DNA of 5,522 bases from positions 1 through 5,522 of the forward strand of contig JAFGJP010000261.1 of the NCBI GenBank assembly GCA_016929035.1, read 5' to 3'. The translations under genes and the position numbers were made by a program. Below, piece after piece: positions 1 to 5,522 of the stretch (position 1 is the first letter of the stretch; every line of letters begins with the position of its first letter). Below the pieces are notes generated by a model, which saw only the letters and a program-made list of their open reading frames with translations, was not told where the DNA came from and made no database searches. The DNA comes from Candidatus Auribacterota bacterium. GTDB lineage: Bacteria; Auribacterota; JAFGBW01; JAFGJP01.

Positions 1-530
1 ACATCTTTCTCGAATGTCCTCTGGATTTTGTAGGGATTGTCAAAAAAATGTATTATTTCCCTGTGGCGCGCATTATGGTGCGCATGGTTCTTGAAAGAGA
101 CGTGCCCTTCAACAGCCTTCCGGAATATGCCCCGCGCCTTTTAACCCAGGATGATCTGAAAGCCGCCTTTGATCTTTATGAAAAAGTCGCCGGCGACGCC
201 AGGGGTTTTGACGCCATGCAGTTCGTAAGAGGAATTTACTATGGCATAGAAATCGACGGCCGTCTGGTCTCCATGGCAGGCACTCAGACCATAAGCCCCA
301 AATATATGACGGCGACGGTCGGCAACGTGATTACGGATGAAAATCACAGGGGTAAAGGATACGCCATGGCCTGCACATATTTTTTAGCCCGTGATCTAAA
401 AAAACAGTTCCGCTGCATCACGATCAACTCAAACAGGGGAAACAAGACGGGTATCCATATTTACAGGCGCTGCGGTTTTGTCAAGGAAATCGAGTACTTT
501 GAAGGCGAAGGCAGCAGGAAGGAGAACTGA
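1..530 (+). CDS. GNAT-family N-acetyltransferase, 3' part (5' end outside window)
   Basis: The reading frame is open from the first complete codon at position 3, so the gene probably begins upstream. The ATG at 48 lacks a clear ribosome binding site and is likely internal. The protein is predicted to be a cytoplasmic acetyl-CoA-dependent acyltransferase of the GNAT (FR47-like) fold. What shows this is the acetyl-CoA pyrophosphate-binding motif A, VGNVITDENHRGKGYA, with the R-G-K-G-Y-A signature at about 348-365. A motif-B-like N-x6-Y-x3-G-F follows (NKTGIHIYRRCGF, about 441-479), where the tyrosine usually acts as or near the general acid. The substrate cannot be read from the sequence. The stop codon lies 2 nt before the fliM start, and the fliM ribosome binding site is inside the last codons of this gene, so the two are probably co-transcribed and translationally coupled. 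Family assignment is solid; any role in flagellar biology is only inferred from position. Confidence 0.85.
   Translation, partial: IFLECPLDFVGIVKKMYYFPVARIMVRMVLERDVPFNSLPEYAPRLLTQDDLKAAFDLYEKVAGDARGFDAMQFVRGIYYGIEIDGRLVSMAGTQTISPKYMTATVGNVITDENHRGKGYAMACTYFLARDLKKQFRCITINSNRGNKTGIHIYRRCGFVKEIEYFEGEGSRKEN
516..524 (+). promoter_or_regulatory. Ribosome binding site supporting the TTG start of fliM
   Basis: AGGAAGGAG lies within the last codons of the acetyltransferase gene, 8 nt before TTG 533. The first in-frame ATG of fliM comes only at codon 53, after the conserved N-terminal motif, so this purine-rich site with the TTG is the best-supported start. Confidence 0.7.
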
Positions 531-532
531 AA

Positions 533-1513
533 TTGGTTGATATCCTTTCCCAGGAAGAAGTGGATGCGCTGCTTACGGCAGTCGGTGACGGGGAGCTCCC
601 GGTCGATGAAGACACCGGGGAGGAGACCACCGGGAAGATTGTCTCGCGCTATGATTTCAGAAGGCCTGACATCGTTTCAAAGGACCAGATGCGGACACTT
701 CAGATGCTGCATAAGACCTTCTGCCGCTATCTCAGCACAACTCTTTCCACTTATCTCAGAACCGTTATCGAAGTCAATCTTGTCGCCGTGGATCAGCTGA
801 CCTACGGCGAGTTCAATATGTCTCTCTCCAACCCGACATATATCAGCATATTCAGCCTGGAGCCGCTGGAAGGACGAGGCGTTCTGGAAATCAACCCAGT
901 GCTTGTTTTTTCTCTCATCGACAGGCTTCTTGGCGGAGCCGGGTATCCGCCAACGGAAGTCAGGGTCTTAACGGATATCGAGCAGTCCATCATCGACCGG
1001 GTAATAAAAATCTTTATCGAAGGGCTTAACCAGGCATGGAAGCATGTCGCTGATTTTAATTTTCGCGTTACGGATTCAGAAGTCAATCCGCAGTTTGTCC
1101 AGGTCGTGGCGCCCGGTGAAACTGTTATCCTTGTCACCCTCGAGATGAAAGCCGGAGAAAGCAGCGGCATTATCAGTCTGTGCTTTCCTTTCATTTTTAT
1201 AGAACCCATCATGAGTCGGCTGAGCGCACAGCACCTTATGGCCGCGACAAAAAAACGCACAGAGGAAAACAAGTCAGACTCTATAAAGAAAAATCTGGAG
1301 AAAAGTCAGCTGCTTGTTTCATGCAAGCTCGGAGAAAAGCCGCTGACGATAAGAGAGATCCTTGAGCTTAAAAAGGGCGACGTCATTGTTCTTGACTCAA
1401 AGGTCACCAGCCGCCTTATCGTTGAAATACAGGGAAAAGAAAAATTTCTCGGGATACCGGGTATCATCGGGAAAAAGAAAGCCGTCAGAATTATGGAGGT
1501 CTTAAAGGATTAA
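533..1513 (+). CDS. fliM: Flagellar motor switch protein FliM
   Basis: FliM is the middle layer of the cytoplasmic C-ring. It binds phosphorylated CheY, contacts FliG above and FliN below, and so sets the direction of flagellar rotation. The 326-residue product is full length (family about 320-350). Residues 3-14 (DILSQEEVDALL) are the conserved N-terminal CheY-P-binding peptide. YDFRRPD at 40-46 opens the CheC-like middle domain, and the LLGGAG segment (132-137) carries the GGxG motif involved in FliG binding. The C-terminal SpoA/FliN-like domain covers about 253-325 (LTIREILELKKGDVIVL and following). Translation starts at TTG 533; no in-frame ATG precedes codon 53, and starting there would remove the CheY-binding peptide. 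fliN follows 19 nt downstream. No key element is missing. Identification is very secure. Confidence 0.97.
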   Translation: MVDILSQEEVDALLTAVGDGELPVDEDTGEETTGKIVSRYDFRRPDIVSKDQMRTLQMLHKTFCRYLSTTLSTYLRTVIEVNLVAVDQLTYGEFNMSLSNPTYISIFSLEPLEGRGVLEINPVLVFSLIDRLLGGAGYPPTEVRVLTDIEQSIIDRVIKIFIEGLNQAWKHVADFNFRVTDSEVNPQFVQVVAPGETVILVTLEMKAGESSGIISLCFPFIFIEPIMSRLSAQHLMAATKKRTEENKSDSIKKNLEKSQLLVSCKLGEKPLTIREILELKKGDVIVLDSKVTSRLIVEIQGKEKFLGIPGIIGKKKAVRIMEVLKD

Positions 1514-1532
1514 TGAAGGAGGAAAAATAATC

Positions 1533-1946
1533 ATGGGCGAAGAAGAAGCCAAAGCAGCCGAAGAAACACAAAAAGGTGATGCTGCAGCGACACAGGAAGA
1601 AGACGGAAAAGCCACCGGACAGCCGGCAAAGTTTGCGCCTCTTCCTGAGGGAGACTCAACGGGCAAGAAAGTGGAGAACCTTGACCTCATCCTCGACGTA
1701 TCGACAAAAGTCACTGTTGAGCTGGGACGCACGCAGATGCTCATCAAAGATGTCCTCAACATGAATATTGGCAGCGTCATTGAAATCAACAAGCTCGCGG
1801 GAGAGCCGGTTGATATTCTTGTCAACGACAAACTCATTGCAAAGGGTGAAGTTGTTGTGATCAACGAAAACTTCGGCGTCAGAGTAACCGAAATCCTCGG
1901 GGCAGAACAGAGGATAAAAAAGCTGGGCAGTAAAGACCAGGAATAA
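1533..1946 (+). CDS. fliN: Flagellar motor switch protein FliN
   Basis: FliN forms the bottom of the C-ring with the C-terminal domain of FliM and also docks the FliH-FliI export ATPase. The 137-residue protein has a charged, low-complexity N-terminal tail (residues 1-48, rich in E, A, K and Q), then one SpoA domain at about 49-123. That domain contains the hallmark DVSTKVTVELGRTQMLIKDVL, LAGEPVDILVNDKLIAKGEV and FGVRVTEIL blocks. It has no CheC-like phosphatase part, so it is a classical FliN, not FliY. The ATG at 1533 is preceded by a strong AAGGAGG (1516-1522) with a 10-nt spacer. The gene after it is not fliO/fliP as in many flagellar operons but an unrelated membrane-protein gene, so the flagellar cluster probably ends here on this side. 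Confidence 0.97.
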   Translation: MGEEEAKAAEETQKGDAAATQEEDGKATGQPAKFAPLPEGDSTGKKVENLDLILDVSTKVTVELGRTQMLIKDVLNMNIGSVIEINKLAGEPVDILVNDKLIAKGEVVVINENFGVRVTEILGAEQRIKKLGSKDQE

Positions 1947-2004
1947 ACTATCAGAACACCTTACACGTTTTTTTAGTTCTGCTTCTTTATCATCATCGAG
2001 TTGT

Positions 2005-4209
2005 ATGATAAGGTTGATTAAATATTTAATGTTGTTTTTGTTTCTTTGTCTTCTCATACTCGTTACAGACTGGCCCTGGATACTGTATTTCAAAAATGGT
2101 TTTCCCTATCACTGGGACCCGCCGTTTCATGCGTGGAAACTCAAACTTGTCGCAGACAATCTCCTGAATGGCCATCTGCTTCCTCCGGGCTGTAATTCAA
2201 ACTGCTTTTTTCCATATTCTTTGACTCTTTATTTTGAAGCCCTGCACTGGCCTCAATCAGTTATCACGGCTTTTTTTCTGCTGTTCACACAAAATGCCGT
2301 GCTCATTTACAACATTGTCCATCTTCTCTTCTGGGCGATGTCCGGCCTTTGTTTTTATCTTCTTCTTAAAGAATTAAAATTTACTGAAATCGGCTGCCTA
2401 TGGGGCGCCAGCATTTTCAGTATTCTTCCATACAGGATAAGCTACCTGGTAGAATTCAACATGCAGCAGTGCTTCGGGCTGATTTTGATCTTTCTTTTTC
2501 TTATCCGTTTTCTGAGATCCCCTTCCTTGTTTAATGCTTTCGGCCTGGCTCTTTCCTTCTGGCTTCAATCCATCAGTGAACTCTACCAGGCAATGATTTT
2601 TGTCATAAGCTCGCCTTTTCTGATGCTGCCTTTGATGATAAAATATCTGCCTGAACATTTTAAAAAGCCTTCCTTCTATTTCAATATTTTTCTTGCCGGA
2701 ACCTCTGGAGCCCTTCTCTGCTTGTATTTTTTAACGCCTTATTATATTCTTCATGATTTTTCTAAATTCTCCAGAACCCTGATGGAGGTCGAAAAACATT
2801 CTCTTGAACCCTTGTCTTACCTGCTGACACCGGCAGGAAAATGTTTGCTTCCTTTTGTCAAAGCCCGTCATGACGAACTCTCCGTTTATCCGACTCTTCC
2901 TGTTCTAGCAGGCGCCTTTCTCTATGCTTTTTTTTCACGGCTGATTTTTAAAAAAAAGCAAGAAACGGCCCGGAACTGGAAAGAAACTGTTTTTCATGCG
3001 GCCAGAAGACTGCGTCTGGGTATCGTTATTTTGCTGTGCGTCCTGTTCGTGTGGATCTCGCTTTCCCCGTCATTTTTCCCACGGGAGCATTATCATGCTA
3101 TTATTTCTGCCCTGCTGGTCCTCTGGCTTTCTCTGTCTTTGCTTATCACTTTTCATTTTCAAAAAGAAGACAATATGCAGCGGGTCTTCTTGAGGGGATT
3201 CGGTTCTGCTTCCATATTTTGCTTCATCTTAAGCTTTGGCCCTGATATCAATACCGGGAATATGGCGTGGAGCTGTCAAAATTACATTTATTTGAAATCC
3301 TATTTCAATATCTTTTTGCTCAGCGGGATGCGTGTCGTCTCAAGGTTTGGCATCATGGTTCTGATCTATCTTGTCATAGCCTCCATATCTGGATGGGAAA
3401 CGCTCTTTTCAAAAATGAAAAATTCCGGCAGGTGGTTATGGCTGATTTTATTATCCGTTGTCCTTTATGAAAACCACGGCATTTATAAAAATTTTGTAAG
3501 AATTGAATACCCGTTGCACAGCCAAGCTCTTGAAGTTCTCAGCCAGAGGCCGTCCTCGCCTCTTTTGATCCTTCCTTTCAACGATAGATGGAATGACAGT
3601 TTATATATGTTTCAAATTGCAGGCTCATCTCGTCCTCTTCTTTACGGATGGGGAGGTTTTTATCCTGCATTGCAGAAGGAAATGCTCGCTGCTTATAAGA
3701 GAAACCTGGATTCTCTGCTGGATATTATAGAGAAAATCTGGCCTGACCCGTTATTGCTTCTGGATAAAGCTCCTCGATATCGACACAAATATTCAGCAAC
3801 AAACGATAAGAACAACCTGGAAAAAAGCTGTATTAAAATCGCCGAGGACAGACGATTTGCCTTATATTCATTAGACTTCTCCGAGGGCCCTTATCATAGC
3901 TATGAAAGAATGACACGCTCCGATTATTTAAGAAAGTATCCTTTTCTTTCATTTGAAGCTTTTCTCAAAGAAAAGACCGATAAAAAGGTCCTGGCACGGA
4001 TCAGCGTCAATGACCGATTGCTGAAAGATATCCGTATAACTTCAGCCGTGCAAACGTTTAATGTGCATATACCAGAACATTCTCTTCTTGACGTTTATCC
4101 CAACGTGATAAAGATCCAAACAAGTGACAAAGAAATATTCTTCATCAAGAGCTTTAATCTTAAAGAGACAGAAGATCGTCCTTCCGGAAAGGATCTTCCT
4201 GCCAAATAA
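2005..4209 (+). CDS. Polytopic GT-C-like membrane protein, putative glycosyltransferase
   Basis: This 734-residue integral membrane protein has roughly 11-13 hydrophobic segments in the first 490 residues (for example 5-22, 85-124, 130-148, 156-170, 194-214, 225-245, 296-316, 338-354, 362-384, 397-412, 446-464, 475-488) and a mainly soluble C-terminal part (about 500-734). An Asp in the first extracytoplasmic loop (D38 in HWDPPFHAWKLK) sits where GT-C lipid-phosphate-sugar glycosyltransferases carry their catalytic acid. Later segments (YNIVHLLFWAMSGLCFYLLL, LLSGMRVVSRFG, LLILPFND, then RPLLYGWGGFYP) resemble a large, poorly characterised bacterial GT-C family known from genome annotation. 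Donor and acceptor are unknown. The start is uncertain: there is no good ribosome binding site before ATG 2005, and ATG 2029 is an alternative that keeps most of the first membrane helix. The gene is clearly richer in T and A than fliM, fliN and tlyA, which hints at acquisition or different constraint. Fold-level call moderate; exact function unknown. Confidence 0.7.
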   Translation: MIRLIKYLMLFLFLCLLILVTDWPWILYFKNGFPYHWDPPFHAWKLKLVADNLLNGHLLPPGCNSNCFFPYSLTLYFEALHWPQSVITAFFLLFTQNAVLIYNIVHLLFWAMSGLCFYLLLKELKFTEIGCLWGASIFSILPYRISYLVEFNMQQCFGLILIFLFLIRFLRSPSLFNAFGLALSFWLQSISELYQAMIFVISSPFLMLPLMIKYLPEHFKKPSFYFNIFLAGTSGALLCLYFLTPYYILHDFSKFSRTLMEVEKHSLEPLSYLLTPAGKCLLPFVKARHDELSVYPTLPVLAGAFLYAFFSRLIFKKKQETARNWKETVFHAARRLRLGIVILLCVLFVWISLSPSFFPREHYHAIISALLVLWLSLSLLITFHFQKEDNMQRVFLRGFGSASIFCFILSFGPDINTGNMAWSCQNYIYLKSYFNIFLLSGMRVVSRFGIMVLIYLVIASISGWETLFSKMKNSGRWLWLILLSVVLYENHGIYKNFVRIEYPLHSQALEVLSQRPSSPLLILPFNDRWNDSLYMFQIAGSSRPLLYGWGGFYPALQKEMLAAYKRNLDSLLDIIEKIWPDPLLLLDKAPRYRHKYSATNDKNNLEKSCIKIAEDRRFALYSLDFSEGPYHSYERMTRSDYLRKYPFLSFEAFLKEKTDKKVLARISVNDRLLKDIRITSAVQTFNVHIPEHSLLDVYPNVIKIQTSDKEIFFIKSFNLKETEDRPSGKDLPAK

Positions 4210-4227
4210 GCCTCTTGGGAAAAAGAC

Positions 4228-4254
4228 TTCATGTCCTTCATGATCTTCATGGTC
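4228..4254 (+). repeat. Three tandem 9-bp repeats (TTCATGNTC-like)
   Basis: Three consecutive 9-bp units are visible: TTCATGTCC (4228-4236), TTCATGATC (4237-4245) and TTCATGGTC (4246-4254). Because 9 is a multiple of 3, the complementary strand stays open and reads as a D-H-E-D-H-E-G-H-E peptide inside a spurious ORF. From memory, such peptides recur as hypothetical proteins in many unrelated genomes, which fits a dispersed intergenic repeat rather than a gene. It lies 18 bp past the stop of the membrane-protein gene and about 30 bp before the structured RNA. Confidence 0.75.
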
Positions 4255-4283
4255 ATTTTTTCTCTTTACCCGCCTCCGCAAAA

Positions 4284-4487
4284 GCCACGGCTATGAGGCC
4301 GTGGACGTGAGTCACGTTAGGGACGCGACAACGTCCCTTCACGGGATGAAGCAGGAAGGGTATCCCGCCGTAGTGCACCTTAGGTGCACGAAGGCGGATA
4401 CTCTTCGGCGAGGTGTCACCGAGCCGAAACGTGAGGTGCCACAGTGGGATACCCTACGTGGTGTCCCGTAAGCCCGTGGGGTTCCAC
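4284..4487 (+). ncRNA. Orphan structured RNA, probable HEARO/OMEGA (IscB-type omega RNA)
   Basis: Stems seen directly: 4285-4291/4298-4304 (7 bp, loop TATGAG); 4305-4309/4313-4317 (5 bp); 4319-4325/4332-4338 (7 bp); an outer stem 4341-4346/4464-4469 (6 bp); a perfect 10-bp stem AGGGTATCCC 4357-4366 with GGGATACCCT 4446-4455. The 10-bp stem encloses hairpin 4373-4379/4383-4389 (7 bp) and hairpin 4404-4409/4423-4428, which continues through a tandem G-A mismatch into 4412-4414/4418-4420. A 3' hairpin 4476-4479/4484-4487 follows. The unpaired GATGAAGCAGGAA at 4345-4357 is like the conserved GAAGCAGGAA near IS200/IS605-OMEGA element ends, and the 3' TAAGCCCGTGGGG resembles, as I recall it, the UAAGCC-GGGG 3' portion of IscB omega RNA. 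IscB RNAs carry the guide 5' of this scaffold and direct the nuclease to matching DNA. No iscB, tnpB or tnpA is adjacent, so this would be a stand-alone copy. Structured RNA is well supported; the family name and strand are inferred. Alternatives are an IS605-type non-autonomous element or another mobile-element RNA. Confidence 0.6.
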
Positions 4488-4504
4488 ATTTTCTGTGCCT
4501 AAAA

Positions 4505-4514
4505 TTCAATTGAA
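4505..4514. repeat. 10-bp perfect palindrome TTCAATTGAA
   Basis: A self-complementary decamer lies 18 bp after the last RNA stem and 38 bp before tlyA. It could mark the right edge of the inserted element (IS200/IS605 ends are often TTCAA-like), or be an operator or chance in A/T-rich DNA. Its second half also forms the candidate -35 box of the tlyA promoter. Confidence 0.3.
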
Positions 4515-4536
4515 CTCCTGCATAAAATAATATAAG
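4510..4536 (+). promoter_or_regulatory. Candidate sigma-70-like promoter for tlyA-nadK
   Basis: TTGAAC (4510-4515) and TATAAG (4531-4536) resemble -35 and -10 boxes, but the 15-nt spacing is short. The A/T-rich block just upstream of tlyA, after a very structured segment, is a sensible place for a promoter. Transcription would start near 4543 and leave a leader of about 10 nt, just enough for the weak AGAGA (4544-4548). Pattern-based and tentative. Confidence 0.25.
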
Positions 4537-4552
4537 TTAATCCAGAGAATTC

Positions 4553-5320
4553 ATGAAAAATGAAGAAAAAAAAATACGCATTGATCAAATGATCGTCGAA
4601 AAGAATCTGGCCGCCAGCCGCGAAAAGGCCAGATGCCTCATCATGTCAGGCGCCGTCAAAGTCAACGGGGAAAGGGTGCTGAAACCGGGAAAGATGATAT
4701 CTTCTCGCAGCAAGGTCACCCTTAAGGAAGCACCTCGTTTTGTCAGCCGCGGAGGCGATAAGATCGACGGCTTCTTTCATGACCATTGTCTCGAGATCAA
4801 AGACAAAGTCTGCCTGGACATCGGCTCATCGACAGGGGGATTTACTGATTGCCTTTTGAAAAGAGGAGCAAAAAAAGTCTATGCCGTTGACGTTGGAAAG
4901 GGCCTGATCGACTGGAAACTCCGGAACGATCCGCGCGTTGTTCTTCTGGAAGAAATAAACGCAAGATATTTATCACAGACAATCATTCAGGAAGTATGCG
5001 ACATCGGGGTCATTGATGTTTCTTTTATATCTGTTGAAAAAATCATCCCATCAGTATATAATTTGATATCTTCTGGGGGCTTCCTTCTCGTGCTTGTGAA
5101 GCCGCAGTTTGAAGCCGGGCGTGAGAGTGTCGGAAAAGGCGGCATTGTTAAAGATGCGCGCGTGCACCAAAAAGTCATTGAAAGGGTAAAAGCCTTTTCA
5201 GAAAAGCAGGGATTTACGGCACTCGTTCATTATCCTTCCCGCATCAGGGGAAGCAAAGGGAATCAGGAATATTTCCTTCTGCTTCAGAAGCATGACTCAG
5301 GAGAACCAGGAAACCGCTAG
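4553..5320 (+). CDS. tlyA: TlyA-family rRNA 2'-O-methyltransferase (hemolysin A homologue)
   Basis: TlyA proteins use S-adenosylmethionine to methylate ribose 2'-OH groups of rRNA: C1920 of 23S rRNA and, in the longer type, also C1409 of 16S rRNA. In mycobacteria, loss gives capreomycin resistance. The 255 residues are full length. An S4 RNA-binding domain covers about 8-60 (IRIDQMIVEKNLAASREKA, then SGAVKVNGERVLKPG), followed by the FVSRGGDKI linker and a RrmJ/FtsJ-like Rossmann methyltransferase domain. SAM motif I is CLDIGSSTGGFTD (87-99). The catalytic tetrad is visible: K70 (RGGDK), D155 (VIDVSF), K183 (LVKPQFE) and E239 (GNQEYF). The ATG at 4553 has only a weak AGAGA upstream but places the S4 domain correctly at the N-terminus. 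nadK follows after 11 nt, a recurrent tlyA-nadK neighbourhood. Older 'hemolysin' labels are probably historical. Which of the two rRNA sites is modified cannot be settled here. Confidence 0.95.
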   Translation: MKNEEKKIRIDQMIVEKNLAASREKARCLIMSGAVKVNGERVLKPGKMISSRSKVTLKEAPRFVSRGGDKIDGFFHDHCLEIKDKVCLDIGSSTGGFTDCLLKRGAKKVYAVDVGKGLIDWKLRNDPRVVLLEEINARYLSQTIIQEVCDIGVIDVSFISVEKIIPSVYNLISSGGFLLVLVKPQFEAGRESVGKGGIVKDARVHQKVIERVKAFSEKQGFTALVHYPSRIRGSKGNQEYFLLLQKHDSGEPGNR

Positions 5321-5331
5321 GAAGACTCGTC

Positions 5332-5522
5332 ATGAAAATAAGAAAGTTTGGCATTCTTTACAACAGGCAGATCTCCCAGGCAAAATCCATGGCTGACGAA
5401 CTGTCAGTGTACATCGCAGGAAAAGGATATCCTGTTTACTGTGAAAGTCGGCCACGGGCAAAAACAATGAAACATATCAAGATTCTGTCCCGCAGGTCGA
5501 TTATTTCCAGAAGCGACATGAT
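5332..5522 (+). CDS. nadK: NAD kinase, N-terminal part (3' end outside window)
   Basis: The window contains the first 63 codons. NAD kinase phosphorylates NAD+ to NADP+ with ATP or polyphosphate in the cytoplasm. The start MKIRKFGILYNRQISQAKSM followed by an amphipathic helix and GKGYPVYCESRP is the typical first beta-alpha-beta of NadK (family pattern KxxGIxxNxxxxxA...GxxV). The final visible SDMI matches the strand just before the diagnostic GGDGT motif, which would lie right beyond the edge, so the catalytic residues cannot be checked. The start ATG 5332 has TAGGAAG at 5318-5324, overlapping the tlyA stop codon, with a 7-nt spacer, indicating co-transcription and probable coupling with tlyA. 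The tlyA-nadK order, known from many genomes, raises confidence. Confidence 0.8.
   Translation, partial: MKIRKFGILYNRQISQAKSMADELSVYIAGKGYPVYCESRPRAKTMKHIKILSRRSIISRSDM

Noticed and set aside
802..1272. Long reverse-strand ORF opposite fliM, and other overlapping frames at 141-347, 1502-2093, 2398-2658 and 4987-5178
   Set aside because: They are antisense shadows of well-identified genes, with no ribosome binding sites or recognisable domains.
1952..1981. Inverted repeat CAGAAC (1952-1957) / GTTCTG (1976-1981) after fliN, with a T-run between the arms
   Set aside because: The stem is only 6 bp with an 18-nt loop, and the T-run lies inside the loop instead of after the stem, so it is not a proper intrinsic terminator.
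4171..4198. Hairpin near the end of the membrane-protein gene (GAAGAT/ATCTTC plus CCTT/AAGG)
   Set aside because: It is inside the coding sequence, has a 3-nt bulge and no following T-tract, so I do not call it a terminator.
4042..4281. Reverse-strand 79-codon ORF containing D-H-E-D-H-E-G-H-E
   Set aside because: It overlaps the end of the membrane-protein gene in antisense, and its distinctive peptide is only the translation of the 9-bp tandem repeat. No start signal supports it.
4301..4471. A + strand open frame through the structured region (GTG 4301 or 4307, or ATG 4346, to TAA 4469-4471), reading ...HGMKQEGYPAVVHL...
   Set aside because: There is no convincing ribosome binding site. 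The sequence is dominated by perfect RNA stems that explain its composition, and the peptide shows no recognisable domain. The MKQEG reading is a by-product of the GATGAAGCAGGAAGG motif. It may be a remnant of coding sequence, but I cannot support it as a gene.
4284..4487. Group II intron, retron or IS110 bridge RNA as explanation of the structured region
   Set aside because: There is no domain V with its AGC triad and typical 34-nt shape, no reverse transcriptase and no IS110 transposase in the window. The motif set fits an omega RNA better, although this is not proven.
4210..4552. CRISPR array
   Set aside because: There are no regularly spaced direct repeats of 20-40 bp; the repeats here are inverted (RNA stems) or a short 9-bp tandem.

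Overview
The window looks like chromosomal DNA of a flagellated Gram-negative bacterium of moderate GC. A delta-proteobacterial (Desulfobacterota-like) host is my best guess, from the fliM-fliN arrangement, the GNAT and GT-C gene styles and the kind of intergenic repeats. No rRNA or marker gene here proves it.

Layout, all on the + strand: (1) the 3' part of a GNAT acetyltransferase gene that enters from the left edge (1-530); (2) fliM (533-1513, TTG start) and fliN (1533-1946), two parts of the flagellar switch/C-ring, packed with 2-nt and 19-nt gaps; (3) a 58-bp spacer; (4) a 734-codon, visibly T/A-richer gene for a polytopic GT-C-like membrane protein (2005-4209); (5) a 343-bp non-coding interval (4210-4552); (6) tlyA (4553-5320), an S4-domain rRNA 2'-O-methyltransferase with an intact K-D-K-E tetrad; (7) the start of nadK (NAD kinase, from 5332), cut by the right edge.

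The most interesting part is the interval 4210-4552. It opens with a 3 x 9-bp tandem repeat (4228-4254). From about 4284 to 4487 it holds a dense set of perfect stems: three consecutive 5' hairpins, an outer 6-bp stem and a perfect 10-bp long-range stem enclosing two more hairpins, and a small 3' hairpin. This architecture, the motif GATGAAGCAGGAAGG and the 3' UAAGCCCGUGGGG segment suggest an IS200/IS605-derived OMEGA RNA, most likely of the HEARO type (the omega RNA of IscB nucleases). No iscB, tnpB or tnpA gene lies beside it, so it would be an orphan (stand-alone) guide-RNA locus. The structure is read directly from the sequence; the family name is my inference and needs a covariance-model search.

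Functionally, GNAT-fliM-fliN look co-translated. The GT-C gene is probably an independent, perhaps acquired, envelope-glycan gene. tlyA-nadK is a common housekeeping pair unrelated to motility.
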